A program made the position numbers and the translations under genes. From Holophagaceae bacterium (lineage in GTDB: Bacteria > Acidobacteriota > Holophagae > Holophagales > Holophagaceae): DNA of 64,000 nt. How positions within the stretch are numbered: the first letter of the stretch is position 1; each line of letters opens with the position of its first letter. Shown piece by piece: positions 8,481-17,434 of the stretch. Location: positions 61,001 through 125,000 of the forward strand of contig JADKJH010000006.1 in assembly GCA_016722505.1 (NCBI GenBank), read 5' to 3'. The notes under the pieces were generated by a model. It was not told the origin of the DNA and ran no database searches. It was given only the letters and a program-made list of their open reading frames with translations.

Positions 8481-10199
8481 TCAATAGAATTGCACCTGAT
8501 GCACCTGCTCACCCTTGGGGTCGTAGATATGCACCGCGCACGCGAGGCAGGGATCGAACGAGTGGATGGTCCTCAGGATTTCCACGGGTTGCTCGGGATT
8601 CGCCACCGGCGTGCCGATAAGGGCTTCTTCATAAGCTGAACGCTGCCCTTTGGCATCCCTTGGGGAGGCGTTCCAGGTGCTGGGCACCACCAACTGGTAA
8701 TTGTCGATGATGCCGTCCTTGATGCGGACCCAGTGAGCCAGCGCACCGCGAGGAGCCTCGGTCATGCCCACCCCTTCGGCGGTGGCAGGCCAGCTGGCGG
8801 GTTCCCATTTATCCCGGGTGAAGGTGCGCGTTTCCCCGCCCTTGAGGTTCGTGATGAGCTCGTCGTAGAAGTTCTTCATCCAGTGGGCGACAACCTGGGT
8901 TTCGACCCCGCGCGCGGCGGTGCGGCCCAGTGTGGAAAAGAGTGCGGTGATGGGCACGTCCAATTTCTTGAGGACCGCACCCACCAGTTCCTTTACGTCC
9001 GTATTGCCCTTGGCATAGGCCACCAGCATGCGCGACAGGGGGCCCACCTCCATGGGGTGCTCCTTCCAACGCGGCGTTTTCAACCAGGAATATTTCCCTT
9101 CGACGTTGAGCTGCTCATAGGGAGGTTTCGGGCCGGTGTAATTGAACTCGGTTTCGCCAGCGAAGGGGTGGAGCCCCACGCCGTCCCCGGCGCCGTACTT
9201 GTACCAGGAATGGGAAATGTATTCTTTGATCTCCTCGACATTCTTGCCATTGACTTCATGGACCTCATTGAGGTTTCGGCCCAGGATCGCGCCTCTTGGA
9301 AGCAGGAAGGAACCCACGTCCCCGTAGCCTTTGGTGGGTAGATCGCCATAGGCCAGGTAGTTCTGCAGCCCGCCGCCGATGGAGGCCCAATCCTTGTAGA
9401 AGCCGGCAATGGCCAGCAAGTCGGGGATGTAGACCTGCTCCACGAAGGTGATGGCGTCTTTGATGAGGCTGCCGATATGGTTCAGGCGCTCGGTGTTGAT
9501 GGCATTGACTTCTTCAAGGTTGAAAGAGCAGGGAACGCCGCCTACGAGGTAGTTGGGGTGGGGATTCTTGCCGCCGAAAATGGAGTGGATCTTAACGATT
9601 TCCTTCTGCCATTCCAGCGCGTCCAGGTAGTGGGAGACCGCGAGCAGGTTCACTTCCGGCGGCAGCTTGTAGGCCTTATGGCCCCAGTAGCCGTTGGCGA
9701 AGATTCCCAGCTGGCCGCTTTCCACGTATTTCTTGAGACGGCTCTGGACTGCGGCGAAGTGACCCGGCGTGTTCTTTTCCCAAGGTGATATGGACTGCGC
9801 GATTTTGGCGGCCTCCACCGGGTTCGCCTTGAGCATGCTCACCACATCCACCCAGTCCAAGGCGTGCAGATGATAGAAATGCACGACGTGGTCCTGCACG
9901 TACTGGGCGCAGAACATCAAATTGCGCACCAGCTCGGCATTTTTGGGAACCGTGATGCCCAGGGCATTTTCCACACTGCGGACGCTGGCGAGGGCGTGCA
10001 CCGTGGTGCAAACGCCGCACACGCGCTCGGTGAAGGCCCAGGCATCACGCGGATCGCGCCCCTTAAGGATTTTTTCGATGCCTCGGACCATGGTTCCGGC
10101 GCTGAACGCGTCCTTCACTACACCGTTTTCAATCACGGCTTCGATGCGGAGATGCCCTTCAATGCGGGTGACGGGATCAATGACGATGCGGTTGCTCAT
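8481..10199 (-). CDS. hyaB: [NiFe] uptake hydrogenase large subunit, group 1
   Basis: This is the catalytic subunit of a membrane-bound H2-oxidizing hydrogenase. The 572-residue protein has both nickel-ligand motifs: RVCGVCTTVHALAS near residue 60 and DPCLACAVH near the C-terminus. After that His, 15 residues remain (IYDPKGEQVHQVQFY), the expected peptide removed by the HyaD-type protease. The ATG shares one base with the stop of the small-subunit gene, so the two are translationally coupled. Group assignment by motif is group 1; the exact subgroup would need a phylogeny. Confidence 0.97.
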   Translation of the reverse strand: MSNRIVIDPVTRIEGHLRIEAVIENGVVKDAFSAGTMVRGIEKILKGRDPRDAWAFTERVCGVCTTVHALASVRSVENALGITVPKNAELVRNLMFCAQYVQDHVVHFYHLHALDWVDVVSMLKANPVEAAKIAQSISPWEKNTPGHFAAVQSRLKKYVESGQLGIFANGYWGHKAYKLPPEVNLLAVSHYLDALEWQKEIVKIHSIFGGKNPHPNYLVGGVPCSFNLEEVNAINTERLNHIGSLIKDAITFVEQVYIPDLLAIAGFYKDWASIGGGLQNYLAYGDLPTKGYGDVGSFLLPRGAILGRNLNEVHEVNGKNVEEIKEYISHSWYKYGAGDGVGLHPFAGETEFNYTGPKPPYEQLNVEGKYSWLKTPRWKEHPMEVGPLSRMLVAYAKGNTDVKELVGAVLKKLDVPITALFSTLGRTAARGVETQVVAHWMKNFYDELITNLKGGETRTFTRDKWEPASWPATAEGVGMTEAPRGALAHWVRIKDGIIDNYQLVVPSTWNASPRDAKGQRSAYEEALIGTPVANPEQPVEILRTIHSFDPCLACAVHIYDPKGEQVHQVQFY

Positions 10200-11326
10200 T
10201 ACTTCACCTCCCCTTCTTCAGATTTCTGTGGCGGGGCAGGGGCGGGTTCACCCGCCTGTTCAAAAATGAGTTTCCGTTTTCTCAAGTTCGTGCTGATGGC
10301 ATGGGCGGCCACGCCCACTGCTGCGCCGATTCCCACCGCTGTGCCGATCTTGTCCGCCGTGGATTCGATGCCGAAGCCGGGGAAGGCCGCCAGGTGCTGG
10401 TAGAAAGGCCCGTTGTCCCAGAATCCGTTCTCGCTGCAACCGATGCAGCCGTGGCCGGACTGGATGGGATAACTGGTGCCTCCATTCCACTTGGTCACGG
10501 AGCAGGCATTGTAGGTCACGGGGCCGCGGCAACCCATCTTATAGAGGCAATAGCCCTTTCGCGCCTTGTCGTCGTCGAAGGCCTCCACGAACATTCCCGC
10601 GTCATAGTAAGGGCGGCGATAGCAGGTGTCGTGGACCCTCCGTCCATAGAACTCCTTGGGACGTCCCTGGGCGTCCAGCTCTGGAATCCGGCCGAACATC
10701 AGGATGTGGGTGACCACTGCCACCATCACATCTGCGATGGGGGGGCAGCCGGGCACGTTAATGACTGGGTTGCTGATGAGTTTGTGGATGGGTGTGGCGT
10801 GGGTCGGGTTGGGCTTGGCAGCCTGAACGCAGCCGTAGGATGCGCAGTTGCCCCATGCGATGACCGCTGCGGCGCCCTTGGCGGCTTCCTTCAAGATGTC
10901 CTCGGCCGTGCGGCCCCCAATGGTGCAATAGACCCCATCGGCACCAGTGGGAACCGATCCTTCCACCAGTAGGATATATTTGCCGGCATAGGCCTTCATG
11001 GTGTCTTGCTTGCACTTTTCGGCCGCATGGCCCGCGGCGGCCTGAAGCGTTTCCGTGTAATCAAGGGAAAGGGCGTCCAGCAGGACATCCGCCACGATGG
11101 GGTGCGAAGCGCGGATGAACGATTCGCTGCAGCAGGTGCATTCCTGGAAGTGCAGCCACAGGACGGGCGGACGCGACTTCTTCTCGAAAGCCTCGACCAC
11201 GGCGGCGGCGGCGGGGCCGGACAAACCAGCGGCGGTGGCGGCAAAAGTGCAGAACTGCACAAATTCGCGACGCGAATAGCCCTTCTCCTGCATGACTTGC
11301 CAGATGGATTGGTTGGAATCAGCCAT
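10199..11326 (-). CDS. hyaA: [NiFe] uptake hydrogenase small subunit with O2-tolerance cysteine pattern
   Basis: This subunit carries three Fe-S clusters from the Ni-Fe site to the cytochrome b. The 375-residue precursor has a Tat signal (YSRREFVQFC, residues 17-26), so the enzyme faces the periplasm, and a C-terminal membrane anchor around 325-345 (GTAVGIGAAVGVAAHA). The proximal-cluster region has six cysteines: C63, C65 and C66 in ECTCCSES, C161 and C166 in NCASYGC, and C194 in VPGCPP. These align with C17, C19, C20, C115, C120 and C149 of E. coli Hyd-1, where C19 and C120 make the unusual [4Fe-3S] cluster of O2-tolerant enzymes. The start has a good ribosome site (AAGGAGAG). Confidence 0.96.
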   Translation of the reverse strand: MADSNQSIWQVMQEKGYSRREFVQFCTFAATAAGLSGPAAAAVVEAFEKKSRPPVLWLHFQECTCCSESFIRASHPIVADVLLDALSLDYTETLQAAAGHAAEKCKQDTMKAYAGKYILLVEGSVPTGADGVYCTIGGRTAEDILKEAAKGAAAVIAWGNCASYGCVQAAKPNPTHATPIHKLISNPVINVPGCPPIADVMVAVVTHILMFGRIPELDAQGRPKEFYGRRVHDTCYRRPYYDAGMFVEAFDDDKARKGYCLYKMGCRGPVTYNACSVTKWNGGTSYPIQSGHGCIGCSENGFWDNGPFYQHLAAFPGFGIESTADKIGTAVGIGAAVGVAAHAISTNLRKRKLIFEQAGEPAPAPPQKSEEGEVK

Positions 11327-11433
11327 GAATCACTCTCCTTCCAGATGTGAATTGAGATTCATTCTCCACAAATTGAATAATAAAATAATTAGCTAAAGAC
11401 ATGTGTAAGAACGTGCATTTGCTTTATAAAAGA

Positions 11434-11452
11434 TTTCAAAATGTTTATGAAA
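11434..11452. promoter_or_regulatory. Inverted repeat TTTCA-N9-TGAAA in the hydrogenase/DUF2339 divergent region
   Basis: A 5-bp perfect inverted repeat (TTTCA at 11434-11438, TGAAA at 11448-11452) lies in an AT-rich stretch about 110 bases upstream of the hydrogenase start. It could be a regulator half-site pair, but arms this short can occur by chance. Confidence 0.3.
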
Positions 11453-11509
11453 TGCATGTCAATACTCATTTGGTGAGAACAATGTACTCCTCAAGACCCT
11501 TCGGGCATG

Positions 11510-11525
11510 TGTGATTTTCGTCACA
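11510..11525. promoter_or_regulatory. Crp/Fnr-family operator, TGTGA-N6-TCACA
   Basis: The sequence TGTGATTTTCGTCACA is a perfect 5-6-5 inverted repeat identical to the E. coli CRP consensus half sites. It lies 184 bases upstream of the hydrogenase small-subunit ATG (minus strand) and 165 bases upstream of the DUF2339 ATG (plus strand). A Crp/Fnr-superfamily regulator sensing redox state, NO, O2 or a nucleotide is the likely binder. Which promoter it controls cannot be told from the sequence. Confidence 0.65.
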
Positions 11526-11575
11526 TAATTTGTAGTGAATTGAATGGATGACAACCCAAGGGATTGAACACTAGT

Positions 11576-11593
11576 CTTTGAGCTAGCTCAGAG
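11576..11593. promoter_or_regulatory. 18-bp palindrome, possible operator
   Basis: CTTTGAGCTAGCTCAGAG is palindromic at eight of nine base pairs with a perfect 12-bp core (TGAGCTAGCTCA). It sits 97 bases upstream of the DUF2339 start and 66 bases from the Crp/Fnr-like site. It has no T run and is too short and loop-less for a terminator, so a dimeric regulator site is the simplest reading. The regulator is unknown. Confidence 0.45.
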
Positions 11594-11689
11594 ATCATCG
11601 AAAGAATTTGAGAATAATTTCCTTATTGAATCCCGCAATTCACACGATGAACCGGGATTGAGTCTTTATCTGTATTCAAGGAGAGGCCC

Positions 11690-13447
11690 ATGGAGGATCG
11701 GCTTTCGGTGCTGGAGCAGCAACTCCTGAACTTGCAGCTGAAGGTAGAAAAGCTGGAAAAGCGCATGGATGCGGGGACGCAACCGTTCGAGCAGGCTGAG
11801 GCCAAGCTGAAGCGGCGTCCGCAGCCTGCCGCAGAACCTGCTGCGCAAAACCCAAGTGAAGATGAGGAATTGGCAGCGCTCGCCTTCAACTTCACTACCT
11901 TCATTACCCTTTCTGGTAGGAGCCTGATCATTCTGGGGGGCGCGTACCTGATCCGGGCCATTACTGAAAGCCAAGTGCTGCCCGCACCAGTCGGGGTCGC
12001 GCTGGGGCTGCTCTACGCAGTGCTTTGGATCCTCGCATCAGGTCGCTCCGCCGGGAAAGGACTTAAAGGCGATGCCACATTCCATATCGTGGTGGCCACC
12101 GCCATTGCCTTTCCGCTCGTGTTTGAAGCCACGGTCCACTTCCATTTCCTGGGGCATCAATCCAGTGCGGCCGCTTTGGCCTTTTTATCTGTTCTGGCCT
12201 TAGGAATCGCCTGGCGCTTCAGCCACCAAGCCATGGCCTGGATCATCTCTATGGCAGGATTGATGACGGCCGTGGTGCTTATCGTGAATACCGGCGCGGT
12301 GATGCCCTTCGGGACCTACTTGTTGATGCTGGGGCTCGCCACTTTGTGGCTGGGATATGAGCGGAAGTGGAGCCTACTACGCTGGCCTGTCGCCTTGGTT
12401 GTGGATTTCGTCGCGCTGGGCCTTGTGCTGCGCGCCATTGGACCGGAGCGGCCAGAATCCCCCGCCATGGTCATAGGGCTGCTAATGGCATTAGTGGGTT
12501 CCTATTTGGCTAGTTTCGCGGTGCGGACCCTGGTGCGAGGCCGCGACATTGTGCCCTTCGAAATCGTTCAAACCGCTGCCAGTCTGCTTGTGGGACTTGG
12601 CGGATCGGTGATCGTGGTGCGGGCCACCCACGCGGCGGTGGAACCGCTCGGCGCGGCCAGCCTCGTGCTGGGAATCGGTTCCTATGCGGTGGCCTACGCC
12701 TTTATCAGCCGGACCCACGGAAAGAACGTGAATTTTTATTTCTATACCGCGCTGGCGCTGGTGTTCGCGTTGGCAGGGCTCCGTCTCCTGCTTGGAGACT
12801 CGCTGCTGGTGCTGTCCTTCTGTGCCCTCGCGGTGGGCGTCACACTGTTGGGGCGGCGATTCGACCACCCGGCATTGCTTCTCCATGGGTTTACGTACCT
12901 ATTAGGGGCCGCCTGGGTTTCGGGTCTGCTGAAGGATGCGGGGGCATCTATTGTCGGTGATGCGGCGGCCCAGGTCCGGGTCTCCGGTTGGATCGGATGG
13001 CTAGTGGTGTTGGCTTCGGCCGGGTGCGCACTCACCTTGAATCGCAAGCGGGAATCCCAAGTGGGCATCATGACCCGGGTGGCCCGTCTGGGCCAGGTGG
13101 GACTTCTGGTGATTCTGCTGGGAGGAGCGGCTATTTATCTCGCAGTGGTCCCGATGACGCGTTTGCTTGGACACCCCATGTCCCAAGGCGGGGTCGCCAC
13201 GCTGCGCACGGTGGTGTTCGCCTGTTCCGCTGTGGCATTGGCGGCCAGCGCGCACCGATGGAAAATCCATGAAATGGGGTGGCTGGCCTGGCTGCTTTTG
13301 GGTGGAACGGCCCTGAAGGTGCTCATCGAAGACTTGCGGTTTTCCGGCCCATCGCTGCTTTTCTTGGCCTTTGCCGTCATCGGAATCGCCTTCATTCTTG
13401 TGCCCCGGCTGCTGTCGAAGCCACAACTAGAAAAACAACCTGAATAA
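11690..13447 (+). CDS. DUF2339-type polytopic membrane protein
   Basis: This 585-residue protein has a charged N-terminal segment of about 50 residues predicted to be coiled coil (LEQQLLNLQLKVEKLEKRM), a short Pro/Ala linker, and then many hydrophobic helices to the end. This layout matches the DUF2339 family of membrane proteins, whose function is not known. A ribosome site (AAGGAGAGG) precedes the ATG. It is the first gene rightward from the divergent regulatory region and is separated by only 56 bases from the first Ehr-complex gene, so it may be expressed with that complex, but nothing shows it is a subunit. Confidence 0.75.
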   Translation: MEDRLSVLEQQLLNLQLKVEKLEKRMDAGTQPFEQAEAKLKRRPQPAAEPAAQNPSEDEELAALAFNFTTFITLSGRSLIILGGAYLIRAITESQVLPAPVGVALGLLYAVLWILASGRSAGKGLKGDATFHIVVATAIAFPLVFEATVHFHFLGHQSSAAALAFLSVLALGIAWRFSHQAMAWIISMAGLMTAVVLIVNTGAVMPFGTYLLMLGLATLWLGYERKWSLLRWPVALVVDFVALGLVLRAIGPERPESPAMVIGLLMALVGSYLASFAVRTLVRGRDIVPFEIVQTAASLLVGLGGSVIVVRATHAAVEPLGAASLVLGIGSYAVAYAFISRTHGKNVNFYFYTALALVFALAGLRLLLGDSLLVLSFCALAVGVTLLGRRFDHPALLLHGFTYLLGAAWVSGLLKDAGASIVGDAAAQVRVSGWIGWLVVLASAGCALTLNRKRESQVGIMTRVARLGQVGLLVILLGGAAIYLAVVPMTRLLGHPMSQGGVATLRTVVFACSAVALAASAHRWKIHEMGWLAWLLLGGTALKVLIEDLRFSGPSLLFLAFAVIGIAFILVPRLLSKPQLEKQPE

Positions 13448-13503
13448 ACAGGTTTGGCACTTTGTAAAAATCCAATCCACCCTCTGTTAGACTATAAAAA
13501 CGC

Positions 13504-15492
13504 ATGGTAGCTCTGTATCTAGTTCTCCTTGGAGCGGTGCTTTGGTTGGGTTCCGGACTGGCCGCGCTGGGACGCCCGAGTGAGCGGATATCCCTGCCTT
13601 TGAGTCTGCTGGGCTCTGGCCTGGGCGTCGCTGGCGCGGTTCTTTGCCTTGTGCAGGGCAGCGCTGGGGCCATGGATTTTCATTTCGCGGGCTTTCCAGC
13701 GCGCATGGCCATTGACGCTCTTTCCGCGGCATTCCTGCTGCCGCTTCATATCGTAGCTGGGCTAGGGGCGCTTTACGGGTCTTCCTACTGGCCCATGGAT
13801 GCTCCAAAAGGCACCGGGCGGTCCCTCCGTTTTTTCTACGCGCTGCTGGTGTCGGCCATGAGTTTGGTGTTTCTCGCGCGGCAGGGGATCTTCTTTCTTT
13901 TAGCATGGGAAATCATGGCCGTTTCTGCCTTCTTCCTAGTAGGAACGGACCATGAAGACGCGAAAGTCCGGCGGGCTGCCTGGACCTATCTGGTGGCGAC
14001 CCATATCGGCACCCTCATCCTGACGGCCTTGATGGTTCTGCTTGCCCGGCGAAGCGGTGGATGGCTCTGGATTCCGATTCTGGGAGCGACTTCACCCAAG
14101 CTCGACATGGCGATCCTGGTCCTAGCCTTGTTCGGTTTCGGGTTCAAGGCGGGATGGATCCCCTTCCATTTCTGGTTGCCCGCGGCTCATGCGGGTGCGC
14201 CGAGCCATGTGTCGGCCATTCTCTCGGCGGTGATGTTGAAATCAGGGATCTATGGAGTCCTAAGGGTTTCTGGGATGCTGCCATGGATCCCGGCAGGTGT
14301 GGGTGGTGTGCTGCTTCTTCTGGGGGCGGCCACGGCGCTTTACGGTGTGTTTTACGCCTTAGCCGAGCGGGATTTTAAACGGTTGCTGGCCTATTCCAGC
14401 GTTGAGAACATCGGCGTGATCGGAATGGGAATCGGCCTAGGGCTTACGGGCCGGGCCACCCATGATTCCTGGCTTACGGCCTTGGGGTTCGGTTCAGCCC
14501 TGCTCCACGTGTGGAACCATGCAGCCTTTAAAAGCTTATTGTTTTTTGGCGCGGGCTCAGTGCTGCATGCCACCGAAACCCGGGACATGGAAAAGCTTGG
14601 AGGACTGGCTTCGAGAATGCCGCGCACCGCCAGGCTGCTTTTCCCCGGCTTGCTGGCGGTGGCGGCTCTGCCTCCTTTTGGCGCTTTCGTCAGCGAATGG
14701 GTTTTATACCGAGGACTCTTCGCGGCCTTGATGCGCGGTTATCCCTGGTCTGCGGGGTTGGCGCTTCCGGCGCTTGCGGTGGTGGGCGGCCTCGCGGCGG
14801 TGGCATTCGCCAAATTCTTCGGCTTCGTTTTCTTGGGTACGCCACGAAGCGCCGCAGCGGAAAAAGCGCACGACCCCCAGCTGCCCATGCTGATTGCCAT
14901 GGGCATTCTCGCCACCATATGCCTGGCCTTGGGGCTCGGCAGCGCCTGGTTGCTTCCCGCGGTGGACCGGGTAGTGGCGATGCTGGCGCCTGGGGCCTCG
15001 GATTTGCTTGTTTCATCCATAGGCCACGAGCTTCGGGTGATCGGTGGATTTTCAGGCGCGGTGCTGGTGATGGGTGGCCTGGCTTGGTCTTGGACCCGCC
15101 GTTCTGGCAAGGCCCAGAATTCGCTGCCCGAACCTAATCCGCCCACCTGGGGGTGTGGCTACATAGCCCCAACGGCCCGGATGCAATATTCGGCGGATTC
15201 CTTTTCGGATGGATGGGCGGGCCTGCTTCCAGGGCGGCGGATACGCATGCGTCGCTTAAAGGCCATTTTTCCAACCCCATCAACTTTTCACACCGAACTC
15301 ATAGATTCAGTGGGCCTCGGTTTCCTTGAGCCCAGAATCGAGCGGCTGGCTGAACGATCACTGCGGCTTCGCAAGCTGCAGCCAGGCTATCTGACGATCT
15401 ACCTTTTGTACGTGCTGTTGGCACTGTTGGGTGTTTTCCTCTGGATGCTGTTAAGGCCTTGGTTGATGCTGCTGCTCGGGTGGCCCCCATGA
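13504..15492 (+). CDS. hyfB: HyfB-type proton-translocating membrane subunit of an Ehr-like complex (first copy)
   Basis: This 662-residue protein belongs to the NuoL/M/N - Mrp antiporter family that forms proton channels in complex I and group 4 hydrogenases, closest in layout to HyfB/HycC. Conserved family features are visible: the LAWEIMAVSAFFLVG helix near residue 131, KAGWIPFHFWLPAAHAGAPSHVSA near 215, and LLAYSSVENIGVIG near 300. The C-terminal cytoplasmic part has a WGCGYIAPTARMQYS motif shared with the next gene, and a last TM helix. No clear ribosome site precedes the ATG; a TATAAA lies just upstream (13493-13498). The stop overlaps the next start (ATGA). Confidence 0.9.
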   Translation: MVALYLVLLGAVLWLGSGLAALGRPSERISLPLSLLGSGLGVAGAVLCLVQGSAGAMDFHFAGFPARMAIDALSAAFLLPLHIVAGLGALYGSSYWPMDAPKGTGRSLRFFYALLVSAMSLVFLARQGIFFLLAWEIMAVSAFFLVGTDHEDAKVRRAAWTYLVATHIGTLILTALMVLLARRSGGWLWIPILGATSPKLDMAILVLALFGFGFKAGWIPFHFWLPAAHAGAPSHVSAILSAVMLKSGIYGVLRVSGMLPWIPAGVGGVLLLLGAATALYGVFYALAERDFKRLLAYSSVENIGVIGMGIGLGLTGRATHDSWLTALGFGSALLHVWNHAAFKSLLFFGAGSVLHATETRDMEKLGGLASRMPRTARLLFPGLLAVAALPPFGAFVSEWVLYRGLFAALMRGYPWSAGLALPALAVVGGLAAVAFAKFFGFVFLGTPRSAAAEKAHDPQLPMLIAMGILATICLALGLGSAWLLPAVDRVVAMLAPGASDLLVSSIGHELRVIGGFSGAVLVMGGLAWSWTRRSGKAQNSLPEPNPPTWGCGYIAPTARMQYSADSFSDGWAGLLPGRRIRMRRLKAIFPTPSTFHTELIDSVGLGFLEPRIERLAERSLRLRKLQPGYLTIYLLYVLLALLGVFLWMLLRPWLMLLLGWPP

Positions 15493-17431
15493 CCCTGTAC
15501 CTCCTGGCCATCCTGTTGGCGGCGCTCTCGGGAGTACCTGGGGCTTTCGCGAAAAAAAATGGATCCAGAATCGCGGCGGTTCTCATGGTCGCATCGGCGA
15601 TTGTGGGAATCAGCGCAGCCGCCTTGGTGCTTTTTGGGGGGATGGGATCGAGCCTTCAGATCCCTGCGACGGTGCTGGTTTCCTGGGGCCTTGTGAGTTT
15701 CGATCCCATCGCGGCTTTCTTCCTGATTCCTGTGCTTCTGCTATCCATGACTGCCTCGATCTATGGAGTCGGATATTGGGAGGACCATCAGGAGGGCGCT
15801 CGCACCGTGAGGTTATTCCTTGGATTGCTGGCCGCATTCCTAGCGCTGCTGGTGGGCGCGACCCACGCCTTCATTTTTTTGCTGGCTTGGGAAGGCATGG
15901 CGCTCATGGCCTTTATTTTGGTGATGACCGAAGACCGGGAGCCGGGCACCCGAAGGGCAGCGTGGATCTATCTGGTCTGCACGCACACTGGCACCCTGCT
16001 CTTGCTGGGCGCTTTCGCGCTCATGGCAGGGGCTACTGGAAATTTCGCATTTTCGGTCCTGCCACAGGGTTTCGCTTCCAGTGAAAAGGGCACGGCCATG
16101 TTTGTGCTTTTCCTGTTGGGGTTCGGCTTCAAAGCTGGAGTGTTGCCTCTTCATTTCTGGTTGCCACCAGCCCATGCAGCGGCGCCCTCGCATGTCTCAT
16201 CAGTGATGTCCGGCGTCCTGATCAAGATGGGAATCCTGGGCTTTGTCCGCCTTGCCTCGTGGGTTCCTGATCCCCCGACATGGTGGGGCGGGATCCTCGT
16301 GGTCCTAGGCGCCATCTCCGGGATCATGGGCGTGGCTATGGCGCTGGGCCAGCACGATTTGAAACGGCTGCTGGCTTATCATTCCATCGAAAATATCGGG
16401 ATCATCCTGCTGGGGCTCGGCCTTGGATTGATCGGCAAGAGTACTGGCCAGCCAGCGCTCCAGGTGCTTGGTTTCGCCGGGGCGCTGCTCCACGTGCTGA
16501 ACCACAGCTTGTTCAAGGGATTGCTCTTTTTGGCGGCGGGGTCGGTGGTGCATGCCACAGGCACGCGGGACCTGGAACGCATGGGGGGGCTCGGGCGATT
16601 GATGCCAAAGACTAGCGCCGCCTTCCTGGTAGGTGCCTGGGCGATCTGCGGCCTTCCGCCTCTCAATGGTTTTGTGAGCGAGTGGCTGATCTACCTCGGG
16701 GCATTCCGGGGATTGGTGATGACCCGGTGGTGGTTCTCCCTTATCACCCTGGGAGCTCTCGCGGTGATCGGGGCGCTGGCATTAGCCTGTTTCACCAAAG
16801 CCTACGGTGTTGTGTTCCAGGTGAACCTCGAAGTAAAGAGGCTGGCCAAGCCCATGAAGCTCCTTCGAGCATGCTGGCGGCGATGGGTATTTTGAGCCTG
16901 GCGTGTGCGGGTATCGGCCTGGTGCCGGTGCTGATGGCAAAACCCCTGGATCGGGTGGTCTCAACCCTGTCTGGCACAGAGCAGGTGCTCCCCTCTCTCG
17001 ATAATCTGGTGAATCTTTCATGGCTGACCGTCCTGGCCATTCCATTGCTGGTGGTGGGATTCATTCTTTGGAAATGGGCCGCTGCAACCCCCAGGGGGAA
17101 GGAACAACCGACCTGGGGTTGTGGCTACCTGGCGCCGAATGCCCGGATGCAATACACCGCTTCTTCGTTCGCGGATGGTCTGGTGCAGGGGATGGGCTGG
17201 GTGTTGTGGCCCAAAATCCAGGGAGGAAGAGTCCGCGGGTTCTTTCCCTTTCCACGGCGGTTTCAAAGCCATGTGCCCGACCCCGTGCTGGATCGCGTTG
17301 CGGATCCAGGGCTTAATGGGGCCGCCTTCCTGCTTTCCGGTCTTCGGTTCCTGCAAGCTGGCCACATGTCAATCTACTTGATGTACATCCTTTTAACGCT
17401 TCTCGTCCTCCTGATCTGGATGGTGGTTTAA
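15489..17431 (+). pseudogene. HyfB-type membrane subunit, second copy, split by a 1-base frameshift
   Basis: This is a tandem paralogue of the preceding HyfB-like protein, also in the NuoL/M/N antiporter family. The first frame (15489 to about 16820) gives LAWEGMALMAFILV, KAGVLPLHFWLPPAHAAAPSHVSS and LLAYHSIENIGIILLG. Then the frame must change: the remaining residues (GEPRSKEAGQAHE through WGCGYLAPNARMQYT to the final helix, ending at 17431) lie in another frame. One extra G at 16820-16821 (GG to GGG) would give FQGEPRSKEAG, matching FLGTPRSAAAE of the first copy and a full protein of about 647 residues. A homopolymer deletion is the simplest explanation. Its ATG overlaps the previous stop. 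Confidence 0.88.
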
Positions 17432-17434
17432 ACC

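Noticed and set aside
13450..13503. Sigma-54 promoter starting with TGGCAC at 13455
   Set aside because: No TTGC-type -12 element follows at the right distance.
13493..13504. Leaderless promoter TATAAA before hyfB
   Set aside because: The -10-like sequence is present but no -35 fits; it cannot be supported by sequence alone.
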